DNA of 64,000 bases from Bacteroidales bacterium (lineage in GTDB: Bacteria; Bacteroidota; Bacteroidia; Bacteroidales; UBA932): assembly GCA_022648685.1 (NCBI GenBank), contig JALCMW010000001.1:372001-436000 (forward strand), written 5' to 3'. Made by a program: the position numbers and the translations under genes. The notes beneath the pieces were generated by a model that saw nothing but the letters and a program-made list of their open reading frames with translations, made no database searches and was not told the DNA's origin. Positions 9,068-17,600 of this stretch are shown piece after piece (position 1 is the stretch's first letter; the number at the start of each line of letters is the position of its first letter).

Positions 9068-11716
9068 ATGAAACAGACAAAAGCCGAAGATACTCCGCTG
9101 CTCAAGCAGTATTTCAACATAAAAGCGCAACATCCCGAAGCAATCCTGCTTTACAGGGTGGGGGATTTTTATGAAACATATTCCGACGATGCCGTCCTTA
9201 CCAGCAAAGTGCTGGGTCTTGTCCTTACGAAAAGGTCTAACGGGGACAAAGGATATATGCCTATGGCGGGCTTTCCTCATCATGCGATAGAAGTTTATCT
9301 TACAAAACTTATCAGGGCCGGCTACAAGGTGGCCGTATGCGACCAGCTGGAAGATCCCAAATTCGCAAAAAAACTGGTAAAAAGAGGAGTAACGGAACTG
9401 GTGACTCCCGGCATAGCTTTCAGTGAACAACTGCTGGAACAAAAAGAAAATAATTTCCTGGCCGGTCTTGCTTTCGAGAAAGATCAGTGCGGAGCAGCAT
9501 TCCTTGACGTTTCCACGGGAACTTTCCAGGTCGCACAAGGCCCGCTGGACTATATAGGAACGCTTTTATCCTCTTTGTCACCCAAGGAACTGGTAGTACA
9601 GAAAGGTTTCGAAAAAGGGGTCAGGGAAAAATTCGGTTCCGATTTATATATATCCACACTTGACGAATGGGCCTTTGTCTTTGACGCCGCAGCCGAAAAG
9701 TTGAAAAAACAATTCGGCGTGCCATCGCTCAAAGGCTTTGCAATAGACAGTTATCCACTGGGGATATGCGCTGCCGGAGCGCTCATGGTATATCTGGAAC
9801 AAACGCAGCATAGCGGACTCAAGAATATTTGCTCGATATCCAGAATAGACAAGAACACTTTCGTGTGGATAGACAAATTCACATTCAGGAATCTCGAAAT
9901 TTTCAATCCGGCGGTCGGAGGCGAAGGCGTGTCGCTTGTCAGGGTTATAGACAAATGCTCCTCCCCTATGGGCTCCAGGCTTTTAAGGAACTGGCTGGCC
10001 ATGCCGGTGATGGATATAAAAGAACTGGATTCGAGATATGACGTAGTCGGGTACTTCACTGCTCACAAAGAAGACCTGGACAAGCTTCAGGAACACATAG
10101 GGGAGATCGGGGATCTTGAAAGGATCATTTCAAGAGCGGCCACGGGCAAGATACTTCCACGTGAGATAATGCAGCTCGGAAGGGGTCTGGCGCAAATGGA
10201 ACCGGTAACTGCTCTGTGCAGCGGAAAAGGAATACAGGCCCTGGACGAAATGATGTCAAGGCTGAAAGACTGTTCCGGATTGCGGGATACGATAACCGGG
10301 ACAATGTGCAAGGAACCGGCTTCTGCAATCGGCAAAGGAGATGTAATAGCAGCGGGCGTGGATGAAGAGCTCGACAATGTCAGGAACATTTCACGCAACA
10401 GTAAAGAATGCCTGCTGCAAATGCAGAGGGAAGAAGCCGAACGCACAGGCATATCTTCCCTTAAAATAAGCTATAACTCAGTTTTCGGCTATTATATAGA
10501 GGTACGCAATACATTCAGGGACAAGGTCCCGGCGGAATGGATACGAAAGCAGACGCTTGTCAGCGCAGAAAGATACATAACCCAGGACCTGAAGGATTAC
10601 GAGGAGAAAATCCTGGGAGCGGAAGAAAAAATATATGCACTCGAATCCCGGATATATACGGAACTGATCTCGAAAATACAGAAAAAGATAACGGACATAC
10701 AGAACAACAGCCGTATAATAGCGAGACTGGACGTGCTTGCCGGATTTGCACAAAATGCACTCGAAAGAAATTATTGCCGTCCGGAGATGAACGACAGCAA
10801 GACACTGGATATAAAAGCCGGAAGGCACCCCGTAATCGAAACCCTGATGCCTGCGGAAGAAGAATATGTCCCGAACGATGTCTACATGGATGACAAGACA
10901 CAGCAGATCATCATATTGACCGGACCTAATATGTCCGGAAAATCAGCGTTGCTCCGACAGACGGCCCTTATAGTTCTTATGGCCCAGATAGGATCTTTCG
11001 TACCGGCAAAATCAGCTGAAATAGGTTATTTCGACAAAATATTCACCAGAGTCGGAGCCTCCGACAATATATCAAGGGGGGAATCCACTTTCATGGTCGA
11101 AATGCTGGAAACATCCATGATCCTCCACAACCTTTCAGGAAGATCCCTGGTTCTGCTTGACGAGATAGGAAGAGGGACATCTACTTTCGACGGGATGTCG
11201 ATAGCCCGCGCCATTGTTGAATTTATCCATGAATACGGCAACGGGGCCAAAACGCTCTTCGCCACTCATTATCATGAACTGAACGACCTGGAAAATATAT
11301 ACAGCCGCATCCGCAACTATCACATAGAAGTTAAGGAAGTAGACAAACAAGTGATTTTTCTGCGTAAGCTCAAAGAAGGGGGCGTAGCACACAGCTTCGG
11401 GATTCACGTGGCCAGGATGGCCGGCATGCCGAAAGAAGTTCTGGATTCCGCCGAAAAGACCCTCTCTGAATTGGAGAAACAAGAAAAAGAAGGCGCCGAC
11501 AAAAACTATGGAAACATATCGAAACCGGCAAAACCGTTCAATACAAAAGAGGGAACGGTAGAAAGTGACGGAAGCATCCAGTTGTCGCTTTTCCAGCTTG
11601 ACGATCCAACCTTATCATCAATAAGAGACAAACTCAAAACAGCGGATCTGAATAATATGACTCCATTGCAGGCTTTCGACCTGCTCCGTTCCATGAAAGA
11701 AGAATTAGGAATATAA
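9068..11716 (+). CDS. mutS: DNA mismatch repair protein MutS
   Basis: MutS binds mispairs and starts mismatch repair with MutL. The mismatch-reading motif GDFYETY is near residue 36, the connector and lever domains fill the middle, and the ATPase has Walker A GPNMSGKSALL near 620 with Walker B LLDEIGRGTSTFDG near 697. A beta-clamp binding motif QLSLF (near 837) and the C-terminal helix TPLQAFDLL are present. At 882 aa it is full length. An in-frame TTG nine bases upstream (9059) would overlap the promoter element, so ATG 9068 is chosen. Third positions are A/C-rich, as in other plus-strand genes left of 46 kb, which suggests lagging-strand placement. Confidence 0.97.
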   Translation: MKQTKAEDTPLLKQYFNIKAQHPEAILLYRVGDFYETYSDDAVLTSKVLGLVLTKRSNGDKGYMPMAGFPHHAIEVYLTKLIRAGYKVAVCDQLEDPKFAKKLVKRGVTELVTPGIAFSEQLLEQKENNFLAGLAFEKDQCGAAFLDVSTGTFQVAQGPLDYIGTLLSSLSPKELVVQKGFEKGVREKFGSDLYISTLDEWAFVFDAAAEKLKKQFGVPSLKGFAIDSYPLGICAAGALMVYLEQTQHSGLKNICSISRIDKNTFVWIDKFTFRNLEIFNPAVGGEGVSLVRVIDKCSSPMGSRLLRNWLAMPVMDIKELDSRYDVVGYFTAHKEDLDKLQEHIGEIGDLERIISRAATGKILPREIMQLGRGLAQMEPVTALCSGKGIQALDEMMSRLKDCSGLRDTITGTMCKEPASAIGKGDVIAAGVDEELDNVRNISRNSKECLLQMQREEAERTGISSLKISYNSVFGYYIEVRNTFRDKVPAEWIRKQTLVSAERYITQDLKDYEEKILGAEEKIYALESRIYTELISKIQKKITDIQNNSRIIARLDVLAGFAQNALERNYCRPEMNDSKTLDIKAGRHPVIETLMPAEEEYVPNDVYMDDKTQQIIILTGPNMSGKSALLRQTALIVLMAQIGSFVPAKSAEIGYFDKIFTRVGASDNISRGESTFMVEMLETSMILHNLSGRSLVLLDEIGRGTSTFDGMSIARAIVEFIHEYGNGAKTLFATHYHELNDLENIYSRIRNYHIEVKEVDKQVIFLRKLKEGGVAHSFGIHVARMAGMPKEVLDSAEKTLSELEKQEKEGADKNYGNISKPAKPFNTKEGTVESDGSIQLSLFQLDDPTLSSIRDKLKTADLNNMTPLQAFDLLRSMKEELGI

Positions 11717-11729
11717 ACTATATACCAAT

Positions 11730-13721
11730 ATGAAACAGTTATTGACTACGATTGCTCTTTTTTCGGCGGCTGCCTGCCTGTCCGCCGCTCCGCATCATTA
11801 TAAAATCGAATCCCCGGACGGGAACCTTTCGATAAATATCTCAAATGATGTGCGTATAACATACTCAGTAACATTGAACGGCAAGGAGATTATCAGCCCA
11901 TCCGCCATTTCGATGACTTTGGCGGATGGGACTTCATATGGAAAAGGTTCAAAAATAAAAAAGGCAATTAAAACAGCCGGCGATGAGATCCTTAACCCGA
12001 CAGCATATAAAAAGGATGAGATAAGGAACCAATACAATGAACTCACTCTTGTATTCAAGACATTTGATCTCAAATTCCGCGCATATGACGAAGGCGCTGC
12101 CTACCGGTTCATATCAAAATCCGCAAAGCCGTTCACGGTCACATCGGAGCAGGCGGAATTTTCTTTTCCAGGAGACTGGAATGCTTATGTCCCTTATGCC
12201 AACGCCTCGGATTTTTCAAGTTTCGACAAACAATACATGATCTCTTTCGAGAACTATTATTCCCACTTCCAACTATCACAGTGGAACAGTCAAAGGCTCT
12301 CCTTCCTGCCCCTTGTAGTTGAAGCTCCGGAAGGGACAAAGATATGCATCACGGAATCGGATCTTCTCGACTACCCGGGAATGTTCATGAGCAATCAGGA
12401 CGGAAGCACTACTTTGAAAGGAGTATTCGCACCTTATCCAGCCAAAGAAAAACAGGGAGGGCACAATATGCTGGAAGGGCTTATCCCGTCAAGGGAAAAT
12501 TTCATCGCCAAAGCCGCTGCCGGAGCCTCTTTCCCATGGAGGGTGATAATGGCAGTTTCCCAGGCAAAGGATCTGACGAATATGGATCTCGTATACAAAC
12601 TTGCGTCGCCCGCGGATAAAGAAGATTGGAGCTGGGTAAAACCCGGAAAGGTTGCATGGGACTGGTGGAATGACTGGAACATCTACGGAGTCGATTTCAA
12701 ATCCGGAATCAACAACGAGACATACAAATATTACATAGACTTCGCATCAAAGCACAATATGGAATATGTTATTCTGGACGAAGGATGGGCCGTAAACAAG
12801 AAAGCCGACCTTTTCAAGGTCGTTCCTGAAATAGATCTTAAAGAACTGATCGATTACGCAAAAAGCAAAAATGTAGGGCTCATTCTCTGGGCAGGATATT
12901 GGGCTTTCAACCGAGACATGGAAAATGTCTGCAAGCACTATTCGCAAATGGGAATCAAAGGTTTCAAGGTGGATTTCATGAACCGTGACGACCAGAAGAT
13001 GGTGGAATTCTATCGGAAGGCGGCGGCGACTGCGGCAAAATATCATCTCTTGATGGATTTCCACGGGGCATTCAAACCGGCTGGTTTAACGAGAACATAC
13101 CCCAATGTACTCAACTTCGAAGGCGTAGCTGGTCTTGAACAAATGAAATGGGGCAAAAAGGATCAGGTCACATACGATGTCACGATCCCTTTCATTCGTA
13201 TGGCGGCAGGCCCGATGGACTACACCCAGGGAGCCATGCGCAATGCCATAAAAGAGAATTACCGTCCGGTTTACAGCGAACCTATGAGCCAGGGCACGCG
13301 TTGCCACCAGCTTGCTGAATATGTCATATTCGATGCACCTCTCACGATGCTTTGCGATTCCCCGTCCAACTATATGAAAGAACCTGAATGCACGGACTTC
13401 ATAGCGGCAATACCGACCACATGGGCCAGGACAATGCCTCTGGACGGACAAATCTCGCAATTTGTGGTCATGGCAAAACAAGCCGGAGACGGAAGCTGGT
13501 ATGTAGGAGCATTGAACAACTGGGATGAACGGGATATAGATGTAAATCTGGATTTTCTCGGAAGCAGTCAATACGATATGATTTCTTTCAAAGACGGTGT
13601 CAATGCTGACAAAGTTGCACACGACTTTGTAAAAGTCACGGAAGAAGTACCTGCAGATAAATCAATTAAAATACATATGGCACCAGGCGGAGGATGGGCC
13701 GCCCATCTGGTTCTACGTTAA
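11730..13721 (+). CDS. Glycoside hydrolase family 97, probable retaining alpha-galactosidase type
   Basis: A secreted GH97 enzyme acting on alpha-linked glucosides or galactosides. A signal peptide (residues 1-19) is followed by the N-terminal beta-sandwich, a TIM barrel from about 275 to 560, and a C-terminal beta domain. The barrel strand GIKGFKVDFM places an Asp at about residue 414. This matches, from memory, the nucleophile Asp415 of the retaining B. thetaiotaomicron alpha-galactosidase (BtGH97b), which the inverting SusB lacks. Glutamates in NFEGVAGLEQ (near 463-469) could supply acid/base. Retaining alpha-galactosidase activity is thus inferred. It starts 13 nt after mutS and is not in a polysaccharide utilisation locus; galM and galK lie elsewhere in the window. 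Confidence 0.88.
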   Translation: MKQLLTTIALFSAAACLSAAPHHYKIESPDGNLSINISNDVRITYSVTLNGKEIISPSAISMTLADGTSYGKGSKIKKAIKTAGDEILNPTAYKKDEIRNQYNELTLVFKTFDLKFRAYDEGAAYRFISKSAKPFTVTSEQAEFSFPGDWNAYVPYANASDFSSFDKQYMISFENYYSHFQLSQWNSQRLSFLPLVVEAPEGTKICITESDLLDYPGMFMSNQDGSTTLKGVFAPYPAKEKQGGHNMLEGLIPSRENFIAKAAAGASFPWRVIMAVSQAKDLTNMDLVYKLASPADKEDWSWVKPGKVAWDWWNDWNIYGVDFKSGINNETYKYYIDFASKHNMEYVILDEGWAVNKKADLFKVVPEIDLKELIDYAKSKNVGLILWAGYWAFNRDMENVCKHYSQMGIKGFKVDFMNRDDQKMVEFYRKAAATAAKYHLLMDFHGAFKPAGLTRTYPNVLNFEGVAGLEQMKWGKKDQVTYDVTIPFIRMAAGPMDYTQGAMRNAIKENYRPVYSEPMSQGTRCHQLAEYVIFDAPLTMLCDSPSNYMKEPECTDFIAAIPTTWARTMPLDGQISQFVVMAKQAGDGSWYVGALNNWDERDIDVNLDFLGSSQYDMISFKDGVNADKVAHDFVKVTEEVPADKSIKIHMAPGGGWAAHLVLR

Positions 13722-13740
13722 TACTTTCTGAAACAGATTC

Positions 13741-13791
13741 ATTTTCCGGCATTTCCGCATTTGTCTTCAAGGCACGGGAGTGCCGGAAAAT
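13741..13791 (+). terminator. Hairpin after GH97, possible terminator with alternative fold
   Basis: ATTTTCCGGCA (13741-13751) pairs perfectly with TGCCGGAAAAT (13781-13791) across a 29-nt loop. A competing short hairpin GGCAC-GGGA-GTGCC (13771-13784) uses part of the right arm. There is no strong T-run, so termination is uncertain. Confidence 0.35.
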
Positions 13792-13817
13792 AATTTATGG
13801 ATATTCCGCATATTTGT

Positions 13818-13825
13818 TATCTTTG
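13818..13825 (+). promoter_or_regulatory. -7 element (TATCTTTG) for the DUF134/ORP-like operon
   Basis: Exact TAnnTTTG match 39 nt before the DUF134 start codon. A 16-bp palindrome starts 9 nt downstream, where transcription should begin. Confidence 0.55.
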
Positions 13826-13834
13826 CACCTGGTA

Positions 13835-13850
13835 ATGAACCATGGTTCAT
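13835..13850. promoter_or_regulatory. Perfect 16-bp palindrome, operator candidate
   Basis: ATGAACCATGGTTCAT is its own reverse complement. It sits just after the -7 element and before the DUF134 start codon, at about +1 to +20 of the predicted transcript. A loop-free palindrome at this place fits a repressor site better than an RNA hairpin. The obvious candidate protein is the HTH-bearing DUF134 product of the first gene (autoregulation), which is inference. Confidence 0.5.
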
Positions 13851-13864
13851 AACAGAAACAAACG

Positions 13865-14275
13865 ATGCCGAGACCGAAAATAATAAGAATGATAGGCAGG
13901 ATGCCCTCTGTTGGCGGATTAAAGCCATTCGGCATGTCCTGCACGGACAAAGATACGGAAGATGTATTCATGCTTTATGAAGAGTATGAAAGCATCCGTC
14001 TTTGCGATTACGAAGACCTGAACCAGAACGAAGCGGCTTCCCTGATGAATATATCACGTCCTACGCTGACCAGAATTTACAATTCTGCAAGGAAAAAAAT
14101 AGCGCTATCGATGATAGAAGGCCGCAGGATTCTTATCGAAGGAGGTAAAATAGAGATAAACGCGAAATGCGCAAATTGCGGCAACGTATATAATGAGAGG
14201 AAGATGCATTGCCGGCACCGGTGCAAAAGATGCTACAAATTAAACAATACCGATGAAAACACGGATGATAAATAA
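13865..14275 (+). CDS. DUF134 family predicted DNA-binding regulator
   Basis: A 136-residue DUF134 protein. The N-terminal block MPRPK...GLKPFG is the family hallmark. The central NEAASLMNISRPTLTRIYNSARKK is a sigma-70 region 4-like helix-turn-helix, preceded by YEEYESIRLCDYEDL. The C-terminus carries a CxxC and further Cys/His (CANCGN, then MHCRHRCKRC), a possible metal or Fe-S site. In many anaerobes DUF134 genes precede NifX/NifB-like genes, as here, so it probably regulates this operon. It is the first gene after a -7 element and a palindrome. It ends 10 nt before the chosen start of the next gene. Confidence 0.85.
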   Translation: MPRPKIIRMIGRMPSVGGLKPFGMSCTDKDTEDVFMLYEEYESIRLCDYEDLNQNEAASLMNISRPTLTRIYNSARKKIALSMIEGRRILIEGGKIEINAKCANCGNVYNERKMHCRHRCKRCYKLNNTDENTDDK

Positions 14276-14285
14276 TTCAAAAGAC

Positions 14286-14603
14286 ATGAAAATAGCGATA
14301 AGCAGCAAAACAGAATCATTATCGGGAGAAATCGATTCACGCTTCGGAAGATGTCCTTATTTCGCGATATACGACAGCGATACACAATCCACGGATTTCG
14401 TTGTGAACAAAGCGGCTGACGCAACGGATGGCGCCGGTCCCGCAGCCGTGGGACAACTTGCGGCAGCAGGAATAAATGAAATAGTTTCGGGGGACTTCGG
14501 AATGAAGATTAAAGATCTATGTTCGCAGCTGAACATCCAATTGACTATCATAAAGGAAAATCTTACCATAAAAGAAATAACAGATAATTTTAAATCCAAG
14601 TAA
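14286..14603 (+). CDS. NifX/ORP-like protein (dinitrogenase Fe-Mo cofactor family), RFGR type
   Basis: A 105-residue single-domain protein of the family (PF02579) that includes NifX, the C-terminal part of NifB and the Desulfovibrio 'orange protein' ORP, which binds a Mo-Cu-S cluster. Motifs seen: MKIAISS at the start, SRFGRCPYFAIYD near 22-34, GAGPAAVGQLAAAGI, and a final regulatory-like strand. An upstream in-frame ATG (14253) would add 11 residues and overlap DUF134; ATG 14286 is chosen because the family begins with the beta strand MKIAI. No nif structural genes are near, so a Mo/Fe-S cluster role other than nitrogenase is more likely. Confidence 0.85.
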   Translation: MKIAISSKTESLSGEIDSRFGRCPYFAIYDSDTQSTDFVVNKAADATDGAGPAAVGQLAAAGINEIVSGDFGMKIKDLCSQLNIQLTIIKENLTIKEITDNFKSK

Positions 14604-14605
14604 AA

Positions 14606-14950
14606 ATGAAGACAAAAATAGCCGTTCCGGTAGAAACCGGAAAATTATGCGCTCACTTCGGACATTGCGAATCTTTCTATATCGCAGATACCGAAGACGG
14701 AAAAATCACGGATGAAAATGAAATAGTTCCTCCCGAACATGAACCTGGACTGTATCCGAAATGGATAAACGGACAAGGAGTCAGCTGCATAATAGCAGGT
14801 GGCATGGGAGGAAAAGCAAGAATGCTACTGAAAGAAGAGAATATCAAAGTAGTAATAAGCGCAGAAAGCAAAACTCCGCGCGAATTGGTCGAGGATTATC
14901 TCAAAGGATCATTGGCAATCGGAGAAAATTCATGTAACCACGACCGTTAA
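14606..14950 (+). CDS. NifX/ORP-like protein (dinitrogenase Fe-Mo cofactor family), HFGHC type
   Basis: A second PF02579-type protein of 114 aa, distinct from its neighbour. It has the HFGHCESFYI signature near 18-27, GGMGGKARMLL near 66, and a C-terminal Cys/His pair (SCNH). The HFGHC form is the usual partner of ferredoxin-containing MinD ATPases. It follows the first NifX-like gene after 2 nt, and its TAA overlaps the next ATG by one base (TAATG), so translation is probably coupled. A metal- or cluster-carrying role is inferred from the family and neighbours. Confidence 0.87.
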   Translation: MKTKIAVPVETGKLCAHFGHCESFYIADTEDGKITDENEIVPPEHEPGLYPKWINGQGVSCIIAGGMGGKARMLLKEENIKVVISAESKTPRELVEDYLKGSLAIGENSCNHDR

Positions 14951-15819
14951 TGAAAATCGCTATTGCAAGCGGGAAGGGGGGAACCGGAAAAACATTTGTT
15001 TCGGTAAACCTGTTTCTCACATTGAGGAATATGGGCCTTGAAGCTGCCCTTATCGATTGCGATGCCGAAGCACCGAACGCAATGGCGTTTCTTCCGGCCC
15101 GTTTGGCTTCGGAAACGGAGATTTTCGAATACAGACCGGTAATAGATACGGAAAAATGTGTTTTCTGCGGTAAATGTGCCGAATGGTGCGAATACAATGC
15201 TATAATATGCATTTCTCCGGCAAAATATATTCGAATGGACGAAAGTCTTTGCCATGGATGCGCAGCATGCAATACAGCTTGTAAATACGGCGCGATCTCC
15301 GATTCGCAAATCGTTTCGGGAAAAAAGTCCGTATTTGAATTCGACAATGATCGATGCCTGGCGGAAGGACGTACCGAAATAGGCATCAAATCACCTGTCC
15401 GTGTAATCAAAGCAATTACCGATAATCCTTTCGAAAAAGAATACGATTACACTATACTGGATTCGCCTCCGGGAACAGCCTGTCCTTTCATGGAGACCGT
15501 TTCCAAGGCTGATCTGGTGCTTCTTGTAACGGAACCGACACCTTTCGGGTTAAGCGATCTGAAAAAGGCTGTCAACGTTCTGGAAATGACAGGGAAACCG
15601 TTCGGCGTGATCATCAACAGGGCCGGTCTTGGAAATCATGACGTATATGACTTTCTGAAAGAAAAAGACATATCGCTATGGGGTGAGATTCCTTTCGAAA
15701 GAGAAATAGCAGAACTGTGTTCCGAAGGAAAATCAATAAAGGATGAATTACCCGATATAAAGCGGAAATTTACGGAATTGGCGTTAAAACTCGAAGATTA
15801 TGGAAATAGCCGTAATTAG
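14950..15819 (+). CDS. MinD/Mrp-type ATPase with inserted 2[4Fe-4S] ferredoxin domain (first of pair)
   Basis: A 289-residue P-loop ATPase. The deviant Walker A is ASGKGGTGKTF at residues 6-16. Two CxxCxxCxxxC motifs at about residues 60-110 (CVFCGKCAEWC and CHGCAACNTAC) predict two [4Fe-4S] clusters, and Walker B-like ILDSPPGTACP lies near 171. This architecture is that of the paired ATPases encoded with ORP in Desulfovibrio. It is probably a heterodimer partner of the next gene's product, using ATP to move or insert clusters. It overlaps the previous gene by 1 nt and the next by 20 nt. Confidence 0.92.
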   Translation: MKIAIASGKGGTGKTFVSVNLFLTLRNMGLEAALIDCDAEAPNAMAFLPARLASETEIFEYRPVIDTEKCVFCGKCAEWCEYNAIICISPAKYIRMDESLCHGCAACNTACKYGAISDSQIVSGKKSVFEFDNDRCLAEGRTEIGIKSPVRVIKAITDNPFEKEYDYTILDSPPGTACPFMETVSKADLVLLVTEPTPFGLSDLKKAVNVLEMTGKPFGVIINRAGLGNHDVYDFLKEKDISLWGEIPFEREIAELCSEGKSIKDELPDIKRKFTELALKLEDYGNSRN

Positions 15820-16678
15820 CGGAAAAGGGGGAACGGGGAAATCAAGCATCAGTGCCGCTTTCGCATCATTGCTGGGCAAAGCCATAGTAGTGGACTGCGA
15901 CGTGGATGCTTCTAATATGTATCTCATATTCGCTCCGGAAAAAGCTTCGGAATCCGTTTTCATATCAGGAGCGCACGCTTATGTCGATGCCGGTAAATGT
16001 ACGGGCTGCGGACTTTGTGCGGCATACTGCCGCTTCGACGCGATAAAGACAGATTCGGGAGCTGCTGTCATAAACGACCAGGATTGCGAAGGCTGTGCCC
16101 TCTGTTCCCGTATATGCCCTTCGGAAGCGATAACGATGATTCCGGATGACAAAAGCAGAATTTACACAGGAACATTCAGATACGGACGCATGGTATACGG
16201 ATACCTTGCACCGGGTGAAGAAAATTCCGGGAAGCTCGTCAATGGATTACGACGGAAAAGTTCGGAGATAGCCGGAAAGAAAAACATTCCGGCAACCGTA
16301 CTCGACGGGCCTCCCGGAACAGGCTGTCCTGTCATGTCCACAGTAACAGGATCTGACAGGATAGTTTTTGTAACAGAACCGTCATTATCCGGCTTCTCGG
16401 ATCTGAAAAGAGTTTCGCAGTCCGTCAAAACGTACGGTATACCGGGGTATCTGATAATAAACAAATATACGCTTAACGAAAGCGTTTCCAAAGATATCGA
16501 GGCTTGGTGCAGCAAAGAGGGCATAAAGATCGCTGCAAAGATACCTTTCGATGAAGATATGGTAAAAGCAATGATTTCGGGACTGACCATTGCGGAATAC
16601 AAACCCCATTCGGAAACGACAAGGCTTCTCAAAAAAGCATTGTCGGAAATAACAGGCATTAACCGCAAAACAGATTGA
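15800..16678 (+). CDS. MinD/Mrp-type ATPase with inserted 2[4Fe-4S] ferredoxin domain (second of pair)
   Basis: A 292-residue paralogue of the preceding protein with the same order: Walker A ISGKGGTGKSS at residues 6-16, two cluster motifs (CTGCGLCAAYC near 68 and CEGCALCSRIC near 95), then LDGPPGTGCP near 169. The pair is encoded with a 20-nt overlap, which points to stoichiometric translation and a hetero-complex, as reported for the Desulfovibrio ORP partners. The conserved Cys in PPGTGCP, shared with its twin, is notable in this subfamily. It acts in the cytoplasm; the target cluster protein is presumably one of the two NifX-like proteins. Confidence 0.92.
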   Translation: MEIAVISGKGGTGKSSISAAFASLLGKAIVVDCDVDASNMYLIFAPEKASESVFISGAHAYVDAGKCTGCGLCAAYCRFDAIKTDSGAAVINDQDCEGCALCSRICPSEAITMIPDDKSRIYTGTFRYGRMVYGYLAPGEENSGKLVNGLRRKSSEIAGKKNIPATVLDGPPGTGCPVMSTVTGSDRIVFVTEPSLSGFSDLKRVSQSVKTYGIPGYLIINKYTLNESVSKDIEAWCSKEGIKIAAKIPFDEDMVKAMISGLTIAEYKPHSETTRLLKKALSEITGINRKTD

Positions 16679-16680
16679 TT

Positions 16681-17517
16681 ATGATAATCAAAATCGTCAT
16701 TGACAACAATCCGTCGGAAACCTATCCGGATCTTCTTTCGGAACACGGGCTTTCCATATATTTCGAAAAAGACGGAAGAAAATATCTTCTGGATACCGGA
16801 GCTTCCGGCAAATGGGCGGAAAACGCAAGAAATATGGGAATAGATGCGGAAGACATCGGCCATCTCATCCTTTCGCACGGACATATAGACCATACGGGTG
16901 GCCTGCCCGCATTTTTCCGTTTGAACGGACAAGCCGATATTTCTGCCTCGGACAAAATCAAAAGACACAAATACCTGTCATACAGGCATGAAAACGTAAA
17001 AGACCTCAGTCCCGATTCAGTATTGTTAAGCAATAATGCATCCCGTATGAAATTCCTTGAAAAAGACTTCTCTCTTGCACCGGGCATAGAACTAATATAT
17101 AACAAGTCTTCGGAATATCCTGTGCCTGCAGGAAACCGTTATCTGCATATAATAGACAAAGGAAGAGAACTGCCGTACAAAGGAGACGATGAAATAGCTG
17201 TTTCTTGCTCTACGGACAAAGGCCTGGTAATCCTTTCATCTTGCTCACACTGCGGGATTCTGAATATTATAAAATCCTGTACATCCGCTTCGGGGATTGA
17301 CAAAGTAACAGCTTTCATCGGCGGACTGCACCTGCTTGATTCGGAATCGGGCGACGGAGACGATAACGAAGAAACCGCAAGGACCGTCAATTCACTGTAT
17401 CCGGAAATGGAACTATACACAGGCCACTGTACAGGTGAGAAAGCTTTCGGCATATTCCGGAAGCATCTTGGAGAAAAATTGCACCGGATACACAGCGGAA
17501 TGGAGATCACAGTATAA
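16681..17517 (+). CDS. Metallo-beta-lactamase-fold hydrolase (COG1237-like)
   Basis: A 278-residue MBL-fold protein. The metal motif SHGHIDHTGG is near residue 63, and later ligands are expected at SCSHCGI (near 187), GGLHLL and TGHCTGE. It matches the COG1237 group, often annotated as dihydropterin/RFA-P synthase-like. This group commonly sits beside the NifX/MinD set in anaerobes. Its substrate is unknown. The start is ATG 16681, two bases after the ATPase stop; a TTG six bases upstream is less likely. It is the last gene of the operon and is followed by a strong hairpin. Confidence 0.87.
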   Translation: MIIKIVIDNNPSETYPDLLSEHGLSIYFEKDGRKYLLDTGASGKWAENARNMGIDAEDIGHLILSHGHIDHTGGLPAFFRLNGQADISASDKIKRHKYLSYRHENVKDLSPDSVLLSNNASRMKFLEKDFSLAPGIELIYNKSSEYPVPAGNRYLHIIDKGRELPYKGDDEIAVSCSTDKGLVILSSCSHCGILNIIKSCTSASGIDKVTAFIGGLHLLDSESGDGDDNEETARTVNSLYPEMELYTGHCTGEKAFGIFRKHLGEKLHRIHSGMEITV

Positions 17518-17520
17518 AAA

Positions 17521-17559
17521 AGATGGCAATCAATAATTACATATTGATTGCCATCTTTA
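17521..17559. terminator. Bidirectional terminator between MBL-fold gene and TonB receptor
   Basis: A perfect 15-bp stem (17521-17535 with 17542-17556, arm AGATGGCAATCAATA) with a 6-nt loop. A run of five A before it gives a T-tract for minus-strand transcripts (TonB receptor), and TTTA follows for the plus-strand operon. Confidence 0.8.
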
Positions 17560-17600
17560 CTATTATCAAGAAGTAAGTGGCTGCCGCCTCTTATTTCCAG

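Noticed and set aside
10150..10170. CACGTG in mutS as a further parS site (also one near 11405)
   Set aside because: Only the central six to eight bases match and the arms are not palindromic; both sit in ordinary codons.
13865..17517. NifX-like genes as part of a nitrogenase system
   Set aside because: There are no nifH, nifD, nifK, nifE, nifN or full NifB genes, and the neighbours fit the ORP-type set.
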